Shown here: piece after piece, positions 38,615-50,100 of the stretch
How the letters are laid out: every line of letters starts with the position of its first letter
How positions within the stretch are numbered: position 1 is the first letter of the stretch
NCBI GenBank assembly: GCA_009602725.1
Contig: WELB01000037.1
Location: 662,445 to 726,444, forward strand
Length of the DNA stretch: 64,000 nt
DNA from: Spirogloea muscicola
Lineage: Eukaryota; Streptophyta; Zygnematophyceae; Spirogloeales; Spirogloeaceae
Direction of reading: 5' to 3'
Translations under genes and position numbers: made by a program
Notes under the pieces: model-generated
Told to the model about the DNA's origin: nothing
What the model saw: the letters and a program-made list of their open reading frames with translations, nothing else
The model's database searches: none

Positions 38615-40782
38615 TCACTTCAGCCAGCTGTAGAGCTTTAGCAAATGCTCAGCTTCACGGATGCTGCTGAGGTATGCGCCATGTGTGGTAGAGTAGAAGT
38701 GCCGGTGAGTGGCCTCTCCAGCAAAGCAGAGCTGCGCTCTGCCAGGACTGATCGACTCCGCCGGCGTGTTGCTAGCAGGCTTTACCTGCTGGCCGGCGCT
38801 GCTGTAGCCCAGTGGCTCTGCCAGGCGCTCTAAGTCATGCCCGCTTGACGCCACCGCGACATACGAGTAGGATCCTCGGAATAGTGGATTCAAGCCCCAT
38901 TGGCTGCGCAGCACGGACGGCGGTGTCCCCAGGGCCGAGTCGCCAGAGCCAGGCGCTATTTTGTCATACCCAAAGCGTCGGAGTGCTGCAGCGATGCCAG
39001 CGCCCACACTCAGCGGTGGCTCGCGCTCCATCTGCAAGGCCTCAGCACCCGCCAGCCACATGACGAGCACCGTTGTCTCGCTGTACATAGGGTACACACC
39101 GAAGGTCCTTCGCATCCACGTGGGCACGGTGGGTGACAGTGTCGGCGACGGCACACTGCTGGGCTTGTCAAAGACAAACTGCACCATGGGCTGCGAGGCG
39201 GCGGAAGCAACATCAAGAAACACCTTGTCTACGATGCCGAAGCCCATGCGCGTAATGGCGTCCAATTTCCATCTTGGCAGCAAGGGGTCGAACAACCCAG
39301 ATGCCTCAGCCTTGAGCACACCGAGAGAGACCGTCACAATTCTGTGGTCAGCTGCAAATGCTGCTCCGCCGTCGCACTCCACCAGCACGGGCAACAGTCC
39401 CTCGCCAACCGGCCGTTGCCACCGGATGCACCGCACGCGGTGGTTGAGATGGATGGCGCCGGCGGGAAGCTGAGCGGCGAGCCACGCGGGCACTGCCGAG
39501 TAGCCCCCCGGGATCGTCACATGCTCGCCAGGGACTTCGTGGTACTCATGGTACCATGGCAGGCTGAGGTCGTCCAGAGAGTCGGCGGCCGTGATGCCGC
39601 GCTCCAGGTTCTGCCGCATTGCAAATACCCCCCGCCGGATTGCCTTTGCTGCCGCCAAGTCGCCATCGCTGCCCGCCTCAAGGCCCTTCAGGTACTTTTC
39701 CAGGCCACAGCGGAGGAACTCGCCCACACTCTCAGTGTGCTCGCGTCGTGGCTCCGGCGCCGTCGGTGCAGTCGCCGGTTCTCCTCCATTAGCAGCGGCC
39801 GAGGAGCCCCCTCCCAGGAGCTAACGTCCTCGGAGACCACCTGAGTGTGTGTTTTGGCCTCCGCGGCTTCCTCCTGACTGCCACCCCGCAGCGTCGCCCC
39901 GTTGCTGCGAAGTGCGCCTGCCTCCTGCGCCTGCCGAAGCAGGCCCTTGTAGACGGCAGTCATTTCGTCAACCACAGAGCGATCAACCACAGCGCCACCT
40001 TCCAGCCGCACAGACGCATCCTCTAGCCAGGCCCGCCGGCCGCGCCCGTCCAGTGCGTCCGTCTGGAAGGCCCCAGCAGCGGTGGCTATGGCATGCACTG
40101 GGCTGCCATCCACGCCATGAATCCACGTTGCACCTAGCTCCACCCGCTCGCCTGCAGGCCTTCATGAGCCTCCAGTCAAGGGCTTCTGGGCAAACTTGTC
40201 CATCAATGTTGAGGCACGCCCACCCACAGCTCTTGCACCGCACATTTGTATAAAGCATCGCAGCAACTACAGATGCAGTGACTTTGTCGAGTCATCATGA
40301 TCAGCAAGGATCGACACCGCTGCATATTACCAGCGAAGGTAGTCGTGCAAACCCGGCCGCCGATGCGGTCTCCGCCCTCAAGGACAATCAACTCAAAGCG
40401 GCCTGTCGGGTCGGCTGCGGATGCCTGCCGATGCTGCTGAAGTCTGCGTGCAGCTGCAAGGCCCGACATGCCTGCCATCACCGACGTCATTGTTCCATTA
40501 GGCTGGCGCTGAGCTTCATACGCCTCAGACCAGCTTCGTCGTCTTCCTCTCGCACGATGCAGCAGATTCTCTCAATGTACTCAGAACTAAACCCCAAACG
40601 CTAAACTCTAAGTCTCTTGCAGATCTGAGGACTTGGAAGCTGTCAGACCTTCTACCAATGCCTGAGTAAGCTTTCAGCAGGGCCTGCAGGGGTGCTGTCC
40701 TACCAGCTCCAACGATGACAATCCTCGGCCGAGCTGCCTGCAGCACCGACTCCGCCATAGCTGCAGTTGGGCCAGGCTGCAT
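38615..40782 (-). CDS. Flavin-containing polyamine oxidase (FAD amine oxidase family)
   Basis: FAD-dependent amine oxidase that oxidises spermine/spermidine-type polyamines, releasing H2O2. Exons (high to low) 40782-40704, 40471-40331, 40151-39885, 39810-38615; phases agree, giving about 560 residues from ATG 40782 (an internal ATG at 40758 is also possible). Exons 1 and 2 together make the Rossmann motif RPRIVIVGAG-MSGLAAARRL, then LIVLEGGDRIGGRV. Exon 3 has ELGATWIHGVDGSPVHAIA, the substrate/FAD loop. Exon 4 has IPGGYSAVPAWLA, GFGIVDKVFLD (with the conserved Lys) and the C-terminal FAD motif CFAGEATHRHFYSTTHGAY. The last intron is only 74 bases. Peroxisomal targeting is not evident: the C terminus is LYSWLK, not an SKL type. 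Exact substrate cannot be read from sequence. Confidence 0.93.
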
Positions 40783-40849
40783 CGTTGAGCAGTGGCAGCT
40801 TCCAGCGGCGGCAATGCAGCGGCACCTCTCTCCAGGTTGCCCTCGTGCT

Positions 40850-41260
40850 GCTGCCACCTCTAACACCACAAAGTCAGAGCTCGTGCTGGATGGACGACGT
40901 CGAGCGGCACAGTGCAGCTCCTTGTGCTGCGGCCAGTGGACCTGTGGCTGCGGTGCCGTGCAACGGGCACCCAGCTCGCAAAAGCCTGACAACGTGCGCC
41001 AGCCAGAACACCGCGGTCACACATAACTCCACATGTCCGCTTGCGGGCTCGCTTGCCTTGCAGTGGACGTGCTGCAGCTGCCGGACCTCAACGAGTGCCG
41101 CCCAAAACGCATTTACCTGGGATGACGTGCAGCTGTTGGTGACTGCCACCGCCGCATTCGACAGCGAGCCCGAGCTCAGCGCCGACGGGCGCGGCTGGGG
41201 GGCTCCCAAGCACCGGCAGCGGAAGCCGGGCCTCAGCTCTGCAGCAATCTTTCCCTGGGA
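40850..41260 (-). pseudogene. MYND-finger-like fragment upstream of the polyamine oxidase
   Basis: On the minus strand a frame reads RCSGWRTLSGFCELGARC, then VHWPQHKELHC, which resembles the second half of a MYND zinc finger (the HWPxHKxxC ending is characteristic). The first CxxC pair is not in frame, since a stop precedes it. The frame stays open into exon 1 of the polyamine oxidase. It could be a decayed or mis-assembled gene, an unresolved exon of a separate gene continuing to about 41750, or an N-terminal extension of the oxidase. Low confidence. Confidence 0.3.
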
Positions 41261-41772
41261 GTGAGACTGCTAAGAAGTACTCAAGATAATTGAATATCAG
41301 TAATTGCCATCACACATGCGCAACTGGTTGACAAGGGCAGCTGGCACCAAGCAATGCTGCGGCAGAGCTGGCTGTGGGCACCGGCGGCGGCGCCGGAAAG
41401 GTGCAGAGCACTGAATTCTAAACCCCTGAACCCATTTCCTCATTTGGACCTGGCGGCAAGAGGAAGAGGCGCAGCGGCGGCGGTGGGAATGGCGGCTGGC
41501 GCGCGCCCGGCAGCCTCAGGAGCAGCATGGGCCACAGAGGCGGCAGCCGTGGCGGCGGCCGAGAACGGCAATCTTCAGGAACATGACAATTGGGCTGCTG
41601 GCGACCTCCAGAGCCGCTGCTGGCACGAGCTCTGCGCCGCCGTCGGCATGGCTGCAGCTGGTCAGATCCCCAGGCTGCTGCTGAGCTGCGTGCACGCGTA
41701 TGGAAGCAGGGCACCCCATTGCTCTTAGCTCCCCCAAAAGTATCAATTGGCCGCTTGAGCGGAACAAACGAA

Positions 41773-41900
41773 GGAGGCCAAAATGGCCGAGTACAGAGGC
41801 AAGCACAGCAATGACGTACGTCACCCACTGCACATTGACCCGGTCAGTAACCACGGGTCAATACATAAAGGTCGCTAATCGATGCCTGAATATCAGATGG
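41773..41900 (+). repeat. Dispersed repeat family A copy
   Basis: GGCCAAAATGGCCGAGTACA followed by GTCAGTAACCACGGGTCAAT and TAAAGGTCGCTAATCGATGC. Diverged from the copies at 62331-63866. Confidence 0.8.
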
Positions 41901-41999
41901 CAAATTCGAAGCCCTTTTGCCACCCAATAGAGCTTGCCCAGCTTTCTGGTGCAAAACATGAGCCTGAGCACGCTGCGAACAGGCCGAAGTTGAGTAGCC

Positions 42000-42215
42000 G
42001 TGTGCTTTGACGCTTTTCTGGCCCCTTCGACCTTCTTTCATTAGCTTCTCTGGGCTGGCTAATCATAGCCATCGCCCTCTACTGAAAGAGACTTTCTTTC
42101 TTCGTCCAGAGGGGGCGGGGGCTGTGATACCCCAGCCCAGAAAGAATGAACAAGGTCCAAATGGCCGAACGGCGCCAGAACCACACAGCAATGCAAGAGC
42201 TCTTAGGAGAGAGGA
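42000..42215. repeat. Dispersed repeat family C cluster
   Basis: A left half (TCTCTGGGCTGGCTAATCAT) and an inverted right half (CCCAGCCCAGAAAGAATGAA) form an imperfect inverted repeat around 42080-42110. Confidence 0.6.
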
Positions 42216-43029
42216 ACATGGCAGACCCAGAAGACATGAACGAGTTGCCTGACTGCAAGCACGCAGCTCGATGACAACAAAGGACAATAACAAGATCTGT
42301 GACCACATCTCCCATGCATCGAGGTTGGTAGCTTTGTATGAAGGCATTGTGAGGTGACTCTCCAGCTACCCGCCGTGCTACCCGCCGTGCTACTGAACAC
42401 TGAGGCCTTAAAGCTTGAGGGCAGGTTGTCGAGCTCTCTGGACTATACTTGACGCCACTTGTCCTGCTGTCGTCAACTTTGCTGGCGCCTCTAATGTGCC
42501 GGTGATGCCTTGCGCTAAACGCATGCTGGCATGGAGGTGGGATTCCGGCTTGCTCTGGACCCATGGTGTTCTACCAGCCATAGGCGCTCGTGGTGGTCTG
42601 GCCTGACGCGGCCAAAGCCACGCCGCCCTGATGGAGCCTCTGCGTACTCCCTACACCCCGTCGCCGTGTACTTGGACTGCTGCGCTTGAGGACATGCATA
42701 CGTTGTGCTGCGTGACAAAGGGCCCGACCGGCCAAGCACAATAGCACACATGAAAATGCAGGCCGCCTGCTGCAGGACAGCCCCCACTGGCTTGGTAGCA
42801 CATAAGCTCAGCACGCATTTGTTCCGCATGCACCAAGGATGGGTAGGACCTTTCCACTGCTATTGCCCCGCTTTGAGAAACAGCTCACTCCAGCTTGTAC
42901 CTTCCCTCCTTTCGTGGCGGGGCGCGTGCAGGGCGCGCTCTAAGTCAGGCCTCCGGCTTTCGTGGCGGCGCTCCAGCTCCTCAAGTTAGCATGTCGGATT
43001 TATGTACGCTCACTCGTAGGTTCTGATGT

Positions 43030-43165
43030 CACCTTAGGCACCTTAGTTTAGGTCTCCGTATTACGCAGCCCTGTTTGTTTTGCCCAAGACTCTGCCTAAA
43101 CAATGTATCGGCTTGAATTGGCCTCCATTTCACTTCATGCACCCAGCCTCCCCGCCCCCTTCGGC
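43030..43165 (-). repeat. Dispersed repeat family B copy, longest
   Basis: Reverse-strand copy that extends past GGCAGAGTCT to a segment ending TACGGAGACCTA, which is shared with the copy at 62655-62766. Confidence 0.75.
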
Positions 43166-43278
43166 ACATCTGCTTTGCCTTATAAACCTTATTCGCGCTT
43201 TTGGGATGGCTTTGCGCCCTCCGGCTCTTCTCGGATCTTGTTCACTCCTTCTGGAAGAAATTTCGTGTATTTGAAACA

Positions 43279-43325
43279 ATCGAAGGCCAGTATGGCCAAG
43301 TACAGAGGTAAGCATTCTGGGATGG
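43279..43325 (+). repeat. Dispersed repeat family A, 5' fragment
   Basis: Starts AAGGCCAGTATGGCCAAGTA and breaks off after about 45 bases. Confidence 0.6.
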
Positions 43326-43772
43326 AATCTCACAGCCATTGCCGTGCAATCCTGTAGAATTTTCCCTTTTCACAGCCCTTGCCCCTTCTGATAGAGCTGC
43401 TTCTCCTTCCAGCTTGGCTTGTTTTGGCTTGAATTGTAACTGTACGGTATAAGATTCTGATTTGTGCACCGCCAGTTGCAAGACGACATCTATAATGATT
43501 ATGACAGAGCCAGGCTGCTGTCCCTTCCGACAAATGCCAAATGTGGAGCGCAAGGGGGAGACCAAGAACGAGTAGACTGTTATACACGAGTTCCGAAACC
43601 AGAATTGCCACAAAAAAAAAAGGAGCTTCGATACTGTGAAGGCGGGCGCCTACTGGCATAGAGCACACCTACTCCATTCTAAAGCATACAGCCAAACTAT
43701 GAGTGATATTCACAACACTCACTTTCTTATTCAACAGCAGAATGTGACCATAAGTAGCCCCAAGACATGGTT

Positions 43773-43898
43773 GAGCTGTGTAAGCTCATGCAGTTGGTTC
43801 TCAAGCCTTAAAAAGTGATGAAATGCTAACGATCTGAGCTGTGTAAGCTCATGCAGTGGTTCTCAAGCCTGACAGTGATGAAATGCTATCAATCTGAA
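43773..43898. repeat. 63-bp tandem duplication
   Basis: A unit beginning GAGCTGTGTAAGCTCATGCA occurs at 43773 and again at 43836, with a few substitutions and small indels. Confidence 0.85.
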
Positions 43899-44061
43899 GA
43901 GAGACTGCGAAAATATGGAAACGATTGTCAAAGGAAAGCCAGATAAGCAATGCAGTATAGTTGTACAAGAGATTACATGTTGACATCATCAAGATCATGC
44001 CAAAAGGACCAGAACTGGTGCCAAGACAAATTTTATTCAACCAGAGAGTTCTGATGCGATG

Positions 44062-44066
44062 TTACA
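44062..44066 (-). terminator. Candidate poly(A) signal TGTAA of the LHCII gene
   Basis: TGTAA on the minus strand, about 50 bases after the LHCII stop codon, in the position expected for the chlorophyte polyadenylation signal. Confidence 0.55.
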
Positions 44067-44114
44067 AGTGAATTTCCAGCTATTGCTAGCAGGCCATTCA
44101 CCAATGACAGCTAT

Positions 44115-45481
44115 TTAACGGCCGGGGGTGAAGGCAGTGGCATAGGCCCACGCGTTGTTGGTGGCGGGGTCAGCCAGGTGGTCGGACAAGTTCTCAAGCG
44201 GGCCCTTGCCGGTGACAATGGCCTGGACGAAGAAGCCGAACATGGAGAACATAGCAAGGCGTCCATTCTTGATCTCCTTCACCTTGAGCTCAGCGAAGGT
44301 GTCGGGGTCGTCAGCAAGGCCGAGGGGGTCGAACTGGCCACCGGGGTAGATGGGATCGGAGACCTCGCCGAGCGGGCCGCCGCCGACGCGGTAACCCTCA
44401 ACAGCACCCATAAGGATGACCTGGCTGCCCAAGACGGCGAGGATGGACTGGGCGTGGACGAGGCTGGGGTTGCCAAGGTAGTCAAGGCCTCCAGACGAGA
44501 AGATCTGAGCACCGGCCTTGAACCAGACGGACTCACCGAAGGGGACGCCATTCTTGGCCAGGAGCTCAGGGGTGAGGCAGCCAAGGGCACCGAGCATGGC
44601 CCACCGGGCGTGGATGACCTGCAAATCGAGAGAACCAATGCTTATTAGACGCCAAATCTAGACGTACTGACAGGGATACAACACAGTCAGGATGTTGCAA
44701 CTTATAATCCGTAAAATATGCACTTCATTGATCTATTATAAGAGTAAAAACCAAACAAGGTAAAAGTTGTGCCTACTAATAGACACTGGGCCAGGTGAAA
44801 GTCGAAGGGAATATCAGTAGATATGCTGACCTCAAGCTCGCGGTTCTTGGCAAAGGTCTCGGGGTCGGAAGAGAGGCCAGCAGTGTCCCAGCCATAGTCA
44901 CCGGGGTACTCTCCGGTCAGGTAAGACGGGGTGCCCTCGGAAAACGGTCCGAGGTACTTGGGGCGGTCGGCCCCGTACCTGAGACGGTCATACGGTGAGT
45001 GTGTGGGACAAGCTAAAGATAAAGTGGCCTCTTTATGTCAAAGGATGGTATGTGAATCTGTGAAACAAGTGTCCTCAAATGAGAGTGCCGCCAACTGCAT
45101 CTGAACACAAGTATCCTGAAGACACGTACTACACCTCACACCCATGATTAGAGGTGTGTCCAGATTATCCTTTCAAATCAGACTGCGTGCCATGTGGTGA
45201 CCGACTGAGGATGTACTTACTACCTGCCTGACAGGCATCAATGGCAGCTGTAAGACCACGTCTTAACAGCAGCGGACGCAGATCGGGCTCCGAGACGGAG
45301 AGACGCAGCATTGGCGAGGGGAGGGCGGCAACGGCGCTCACCAGATGCTGGTGGGGGTGGACTTGAGGGTGCGGCGCATGGTGACGCGGGCCTCGGAGAC
45401 GCCGACGGCGCGGGAGAGCTCCGCGGTCTGGCCAACGAAGGTCGAGGGCGCGACGGCCGGGGCGGCGACGATGGCGGCCAT
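44115..45481 (-). CDS. Lhcbm: Major light-harvesting chlorophyll a/b-binding protein of LHCII
   Basis: Thylakoid antenna protein that binds chlorophylls a and b and carotenoids and feeds photosystem II. Exons (high to low) 45481-45342, 44978-44831, 44618-44115, phase-consistent, 263 residues. The N terminus [18 protein letters not shown] is a plastid transit peptide. [13 protein letters not shown] spans the first intron and matches the LHCII trimerisation/pigment motif WYGxDR. TM1 carries [18 protein letters not shown]2 [20 protein letters not shown] and TM3 [20 protein letters not shown], with the paired Glu/Arg and Asn/His chlorophyll ligands in place. The ending [11 protein letters not shown] is typical of green-algal LHCBM proteins. 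Expression is probably light-regulated, as in the family. The upstream minus strand has three CCAAT motifs. Confidence 0.98.
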
Positions 45482-45792
45482 GGCGGCGGCGGCGGTAGCG
45501 ACGGCGGCTGAGGCGGCGAGGATGACTGGGGGGAAAGAGAGAGAGTGATCCCGCGTTTCCTGGCCAGGTTCTTAGTCCGGGGAGGAGGGGGGGAGGGGAG
45601 GGAGGCCGCGCAGAAGGGAGGCCAGTGGGTAGCCATTGTATGGGTTTGGGGGAGGGGGGGGAGCCGGGAGGGTGGGAATGGGTGGGGGCCGGAGCCCGGA
45701 TCCGTGGGCGAAAGCTGGGACGCTCCGCGACGGGCCCCCCATATGGTAGCCATTGACCCCCACCCCACTGTGTCGCGCGGCTGCGGCCGTGA

Positions 45793-45941
45793 GATATATG
45801 CCGCGACTCGCACGCGCGAGCGCCATCCGGGGCGCCGACGCTCATTGGCCGGCGAACTGCCGCCGGCATCCGAAAGAACGAATGCGAGTCCGCCACGCGG
45901 AGTGCCAATTGGCAGTCCACCGCACAGGGGCCTCTGATTGG
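45793..45941 (-). promoter_or_regulatory. Candidate LHCII promoter: TATA-like element and three CCAAT motifs
   Basis: On the minus strand, CCAAT occurs at 45844-45848, 45908-45912 (in the palindrome CCAATTGG) and 45937-45941. A TATATC-like element lies at 45793-45799, about 310 bases upstream of the start codon. The order (CCAAT upstream of TATA) fits a plant-type LHC promoter. No transcription start can be seen. Confidence 0.4.
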
Positions 45942-47165
45942 CCGCAGCCCTCCGCAGCTCCAGGCTCCGGGGGGGCGGCCTGCGCCACGCGGCGCACGCC
46001 TGCAGCCGTCCGATCGTACAGTGCCCATGCTATCCGACGGCGGACGAGGGGCCACACAATCGGCCAAATCTCGGGCTAACGGTTCTGCATAGCTCGAGGG
46101 CGACTTATGTACATGTCGCCGTGCGCCGGCCCATCCCCGTCTAACCCCGGCCCCCAGCCCGAGCTTGTCCCTTCCTTGGGGCTGGCCCCTCACAGCCGTT
46201 GCCTCACGTCAGATAAGCTGTTTCTTCTTCAGCGCTTCCTACGTTTCCTTGTTCCCGCAGCGCTCTCTGGCGCTCCCTGCCTTGCAACTTCTTGCTGGGC
46301 GTGCCCCGCCTGCCGCCTCCGGCTCAAGGCAGGGCGAGGTCTGTCCTGCTGCTGGCTCTCCCGACGTGCGGCTGCTGACCAGGGGTTGCTGAGCAGGCAC
46401 CCATGATGAAAAAGAAAGAATGCCGCTGATGATATGAAAAGAGCGGCTGTGAAGTGGTCTTCACGCTTTTCCAGCCTTTGACCCTTGTTCATTCTTTTGG
46501 GGATGGCTTTTCCCAGCCCTCGCCCCCTTTGGAAGCTGCTGCTTTGTTTTCCTTGTTCTTCTTCTGTGGGCTGGCGTTTCATAGTCCTCGCTCCCTCTGG
46601 AAGAGCTGCTTCTTCTCCTCATGGCCCCGCGCTCTTCGTCACAGGAACGTCCACCTCCTCATTCTGCCACACTGATAACGATACACTCAAGGAGGCACAC
46701 AGCACACGTGAACGATGCCCTTAAGAAAAATGAAGACTCGTCAAAGAAGAAGCTCCACCAAAGGGGGCAATGACTGTGAAAGGTTAGTCCAAGGGATATT
46801 TCATCCAAGTCAAGACGATCCTCCATAGGAGGCACTGGCTGTAAGGAGGCAATCAAAAGCAATGCGGGATGGTTTGGCAAGAGGTGCCAATGAGGAGAAG
46901 GACGCCCACTCGTGTCAGTGGCTCAGATATCTCTTCGACAGGGCCTGCTCCTACATTTGTTTCAACGGGTGGTTCTGTACACTTGCTGGTGATTTGAAGT
47001 AGAAAATGATCTGTACACTCAAAATAATTGATCCACAAGCATGGACCAGGAATAGGGTGGGTGGGCACCAATGTGGGGAACTAACACGAGCAGGGCAAGG
47101 GTGCAGTGGATTTGATCAAATGATATGTTGGTGGTACACATAAGGGCGCCCTTGAGAAGCTCCAC
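45942..47165. other. Spacer upstream of LHCII with family C repeats
   Basis: A family C repeat cluster occupies about 46440-46650 and further fragments follow to 46800. No gene is supported between here and the GT90 stop at 47166. Confidence 0.5.
46440..46650 (-). repeat. Dispersed repeat family C, two tandem reverse copies
   Basis: GGGGATGGCTTTTCCCAGCC ... CCCTTTGGAAGCTGCT, then GGGCTGGCGTTTCATAGTCC ... CTGGAAGAGCTGCTTCTTC. Confidence 0.65.
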
Positions 47166-50100
47166 TCAAGAGGGCAAGGAGCATGGTTTTCTTGCAGGAA
47201 GCCTCTGCTGATATGTTGCCAGGAGGAACTTCTTCTGCTCCTTGGTGGCATAGCACAGGATTGCGTCAGGACACAGCCTTGCTCCTCCTTTTGGAATCTT
47301 CACAAGGATGACAACACAACTTGTAAGTACAACAACATAGGTCTTGACATAGTGACCCCTCTGAAGCTCATAGTGCTGTAGCGCCCAGCCTAGTCTCCTT
47401 GGTATAACACATGCACAACACCAGCACTGTATGAGGCGAGCCCCAAGATACCTCAGCAACACCTTAAGGGGTGGCCTCCTCGCACATTAGAAATTTCCTT
47501 TGTGTTCTCTAAGGTGCGCAGATCGTAAGGTAAGAAGCAGCCCAGTCACCTTCGGTCGGACGGTCTGTAGGGCTGCATAAGCCTTTAGGAGATGTAGCAT
47601 GTAGTCATAGACAAGGTTCATGCTCAGGTCTTCTATGAATCCTCGACTCATGTTACCTATGAGTTCCGCCTGCAACAAGCAAGAATTGCTCGGTCTCAGC
47701 AGCAAATGCCTCAGAATGCTAGGATTGTGTCAGTGCACAATGGACCTCAGTGCATGGTGGACCAGTGGACCAGGAATGCCATGATTGCAAGATGCAGTAA
47801 TCAAGCAGACCTTGCACCATGCGTCGAGAGAGATCCCCTTGACTCTATGGCCAGTAGCACACGCTTGGGAAAAACGTCACAGAGTCTCAAGTCTTGCGAG
47901 GACCTCTTGCTGCATTCACAAAGCATACTTAAACTTGGACGATGGTCAAGATCATCTGGCAGATTCTCAACCAAGGCCGTGCCAGGGCTGTACGTATTCG
48001 ACAGGATGTGGCAGTAACCTACCTCCTTTCTGTGGCGATTACCCCAGTCCACATGAGCTTTGATCGCCTGACACAGCTCCCTGGGTTTCCTTGGGATGTA
48101 CTTGACAGGAAGGTAGTGGATGCTCGGCTTCAAACCCCTGCTGTAAAAGTCATAGTACTCGGGTGATATGAGGAGAGGGGTTGACCCGCAGGCCAGTATG
48201 TACTTCAGAGAGACTGACCACGCAAAGCCCTCTGCATATATCTTGTACCTGCAAGAGAGCAAGCTCTTCATAAGTACCAACTACCATCAGAGAGGAAACT
48301 GGACTTGGGAATAGAGAAATAAACTCCAACATCCTGTCTGCTTTCTGATGCACAGAGGATGAGAAGTCTTTCTTAATTGACCGTGTCTTCCGAAACCCAT
48401 CATTCACGTTCATGCGTTGGAAGCCCTGGTAGTGATGGAAGCCCTTGTTAGTGCAGCAAAGAGGGCATGTGAGATGGAGCACAGGTGAAAGTCACCTGTG
48501 CTTGCACTGACTTTTGAGTGCTGACTCGTTGCTGTAGCCCTTGTTGACCTCAACATCCCAATCCTGTGACCCATCAAAAGTGGATTTCTCAGAGCTAGAG
48601 TAAAGTGAGGCGACTGCCCAGACAGTAAATTCACAAGCTCCCATCTGCTGTTGCAAGTGCGGAGACAAGACCACACACAGAGCCGCACTGTGCAGGACCT
48701 GTTGCCCATCTTGCAAGTGGTAGCTGAGGCAGCTAGCCTCGCATTCATATCCTTGTTGTGCCTTCTTCATTGTATGCTGGTCAGACTGCAAGCAGTTGCG
48801 CAGCTCACGGTGGGATCTCCAACAATCGACGCACTATGGCTTCCCAAATGATTGGACACGCTTAGAGCCACCACCCTGTGACTTGCAGACTACCAACCAG
48901 AGTCGGATGCTTGGGGCAGTAAGGAGACTGACCTGAGCGACAAGGTCAATCGGCCACCGATACGAATTCTTGCAGTAGCCCATGAGGTCCTCTCGAACCC
49001 GAGCAACCGACGGATTCCCCTTCCAGTGAGCCCTGGGAACTCTGTCTTGCCAGGCCGTTTCGCGTGCGCCTCCCTGAATGTCGGCCTTGGCAATGTCCCA
49101 CGGGTCGATGTTGGTCTCCGGCCTGCCAAGGACATGTAAGAACACGACACACATACCTTCAGCAGCCTCTTCACCACATTGAAAACTCCGCAACTTAAGG
49201 CACAAACAAACGTTCTGGCTAACACTACACACTGTGATCAGCAGTAATAGTGGTACACGTCCCGGTATCGCCTCAGTGATTCTTAGGCACACTCATATGG
49301 CTTCCAGAGATAATGAAAAGAAGAGCTTTCAACTGGTTACTACCAACTAGTTACTATAGTGCGTGGATCTTGTGTGCTGCTTGTATTGTGGTAGTAAAAA
49401 CTGCACACGTTGGGTCTGATATCTTAGTATGTTGAAGATAGTAGAGCTAACCAGCCCCAGAAGCTCCAGTCTGGCCAGGGGACATCGTAGTGCTCGTTGT
49501 TGCTGCAGTACCGGAAGAGGAGCGGCAGCGGCTGCAGCTCCTCCTCTGCCGGCTCTTCGCCATTGCCAGTGATGAGGCCGTCCTTCAGCTCCGCGGCGCT
49601 GCTCTTGGCAATATGTGGCCGGTCCATGCAGTCAAACATGATGTCGACGTCGGGTACGTCGAGAGGGAACATGCGGAGCAGCAGCGCAATCCCCCACAGA
49701 GTGAACAGGCCCCGGCTCTGCGTGCACTGGATCACGGTTTGCACAGCGAGCAGAAGCACGTCAGGAGGCGGGGACCCCTATTCAGTGCGAAGCTCTTTCT
49801 TGCATTGCGGGCACAGTGAGCCCAACAAAGCGGCAGTATGTACTTATTCTAGGCGGCTATGTCCAGCAGTTGGCCTCCGCAGACTGTGCGCACAAAATCT
49901 GTGCTTCTAGTAACGGTCAAGGGTCTGGGTTTAAGGTATGGGGCTTAGCAAGACCATGTTTGCATTCCAGGCGAGGAAAGAGAGAGGGGACAACAAGCAG
50001 CAATAGCTTGCTGCAGCTGCCAAGCGGCCATTGCGAGGGCGAGCCTCCGAACCTTGTAGTAGTGCTCGACATAGAGCTTCCCGGACACGATGACGAAGCG

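Larger units (their letters stand above)
41270..44061. other. Repeat-bearing spacer between polyamine oxidase and LHCII
   Basis: Contains family A repeats (41773-41900, 43279-43325), a family C cluster (42000-42215), family B (43030-43165) and a 63-bp tandem duplication (43773-43898). Open frames in 41350-42000 and 42415-42860 lack domains or splice logic. No gene is supported. Confidence 0.55.

Noticed and set aside
46229-46582. Minus-strand open frame over the family C repeat
   Set aside because: It is repeat sequence; similar frames appear at other family C copies.
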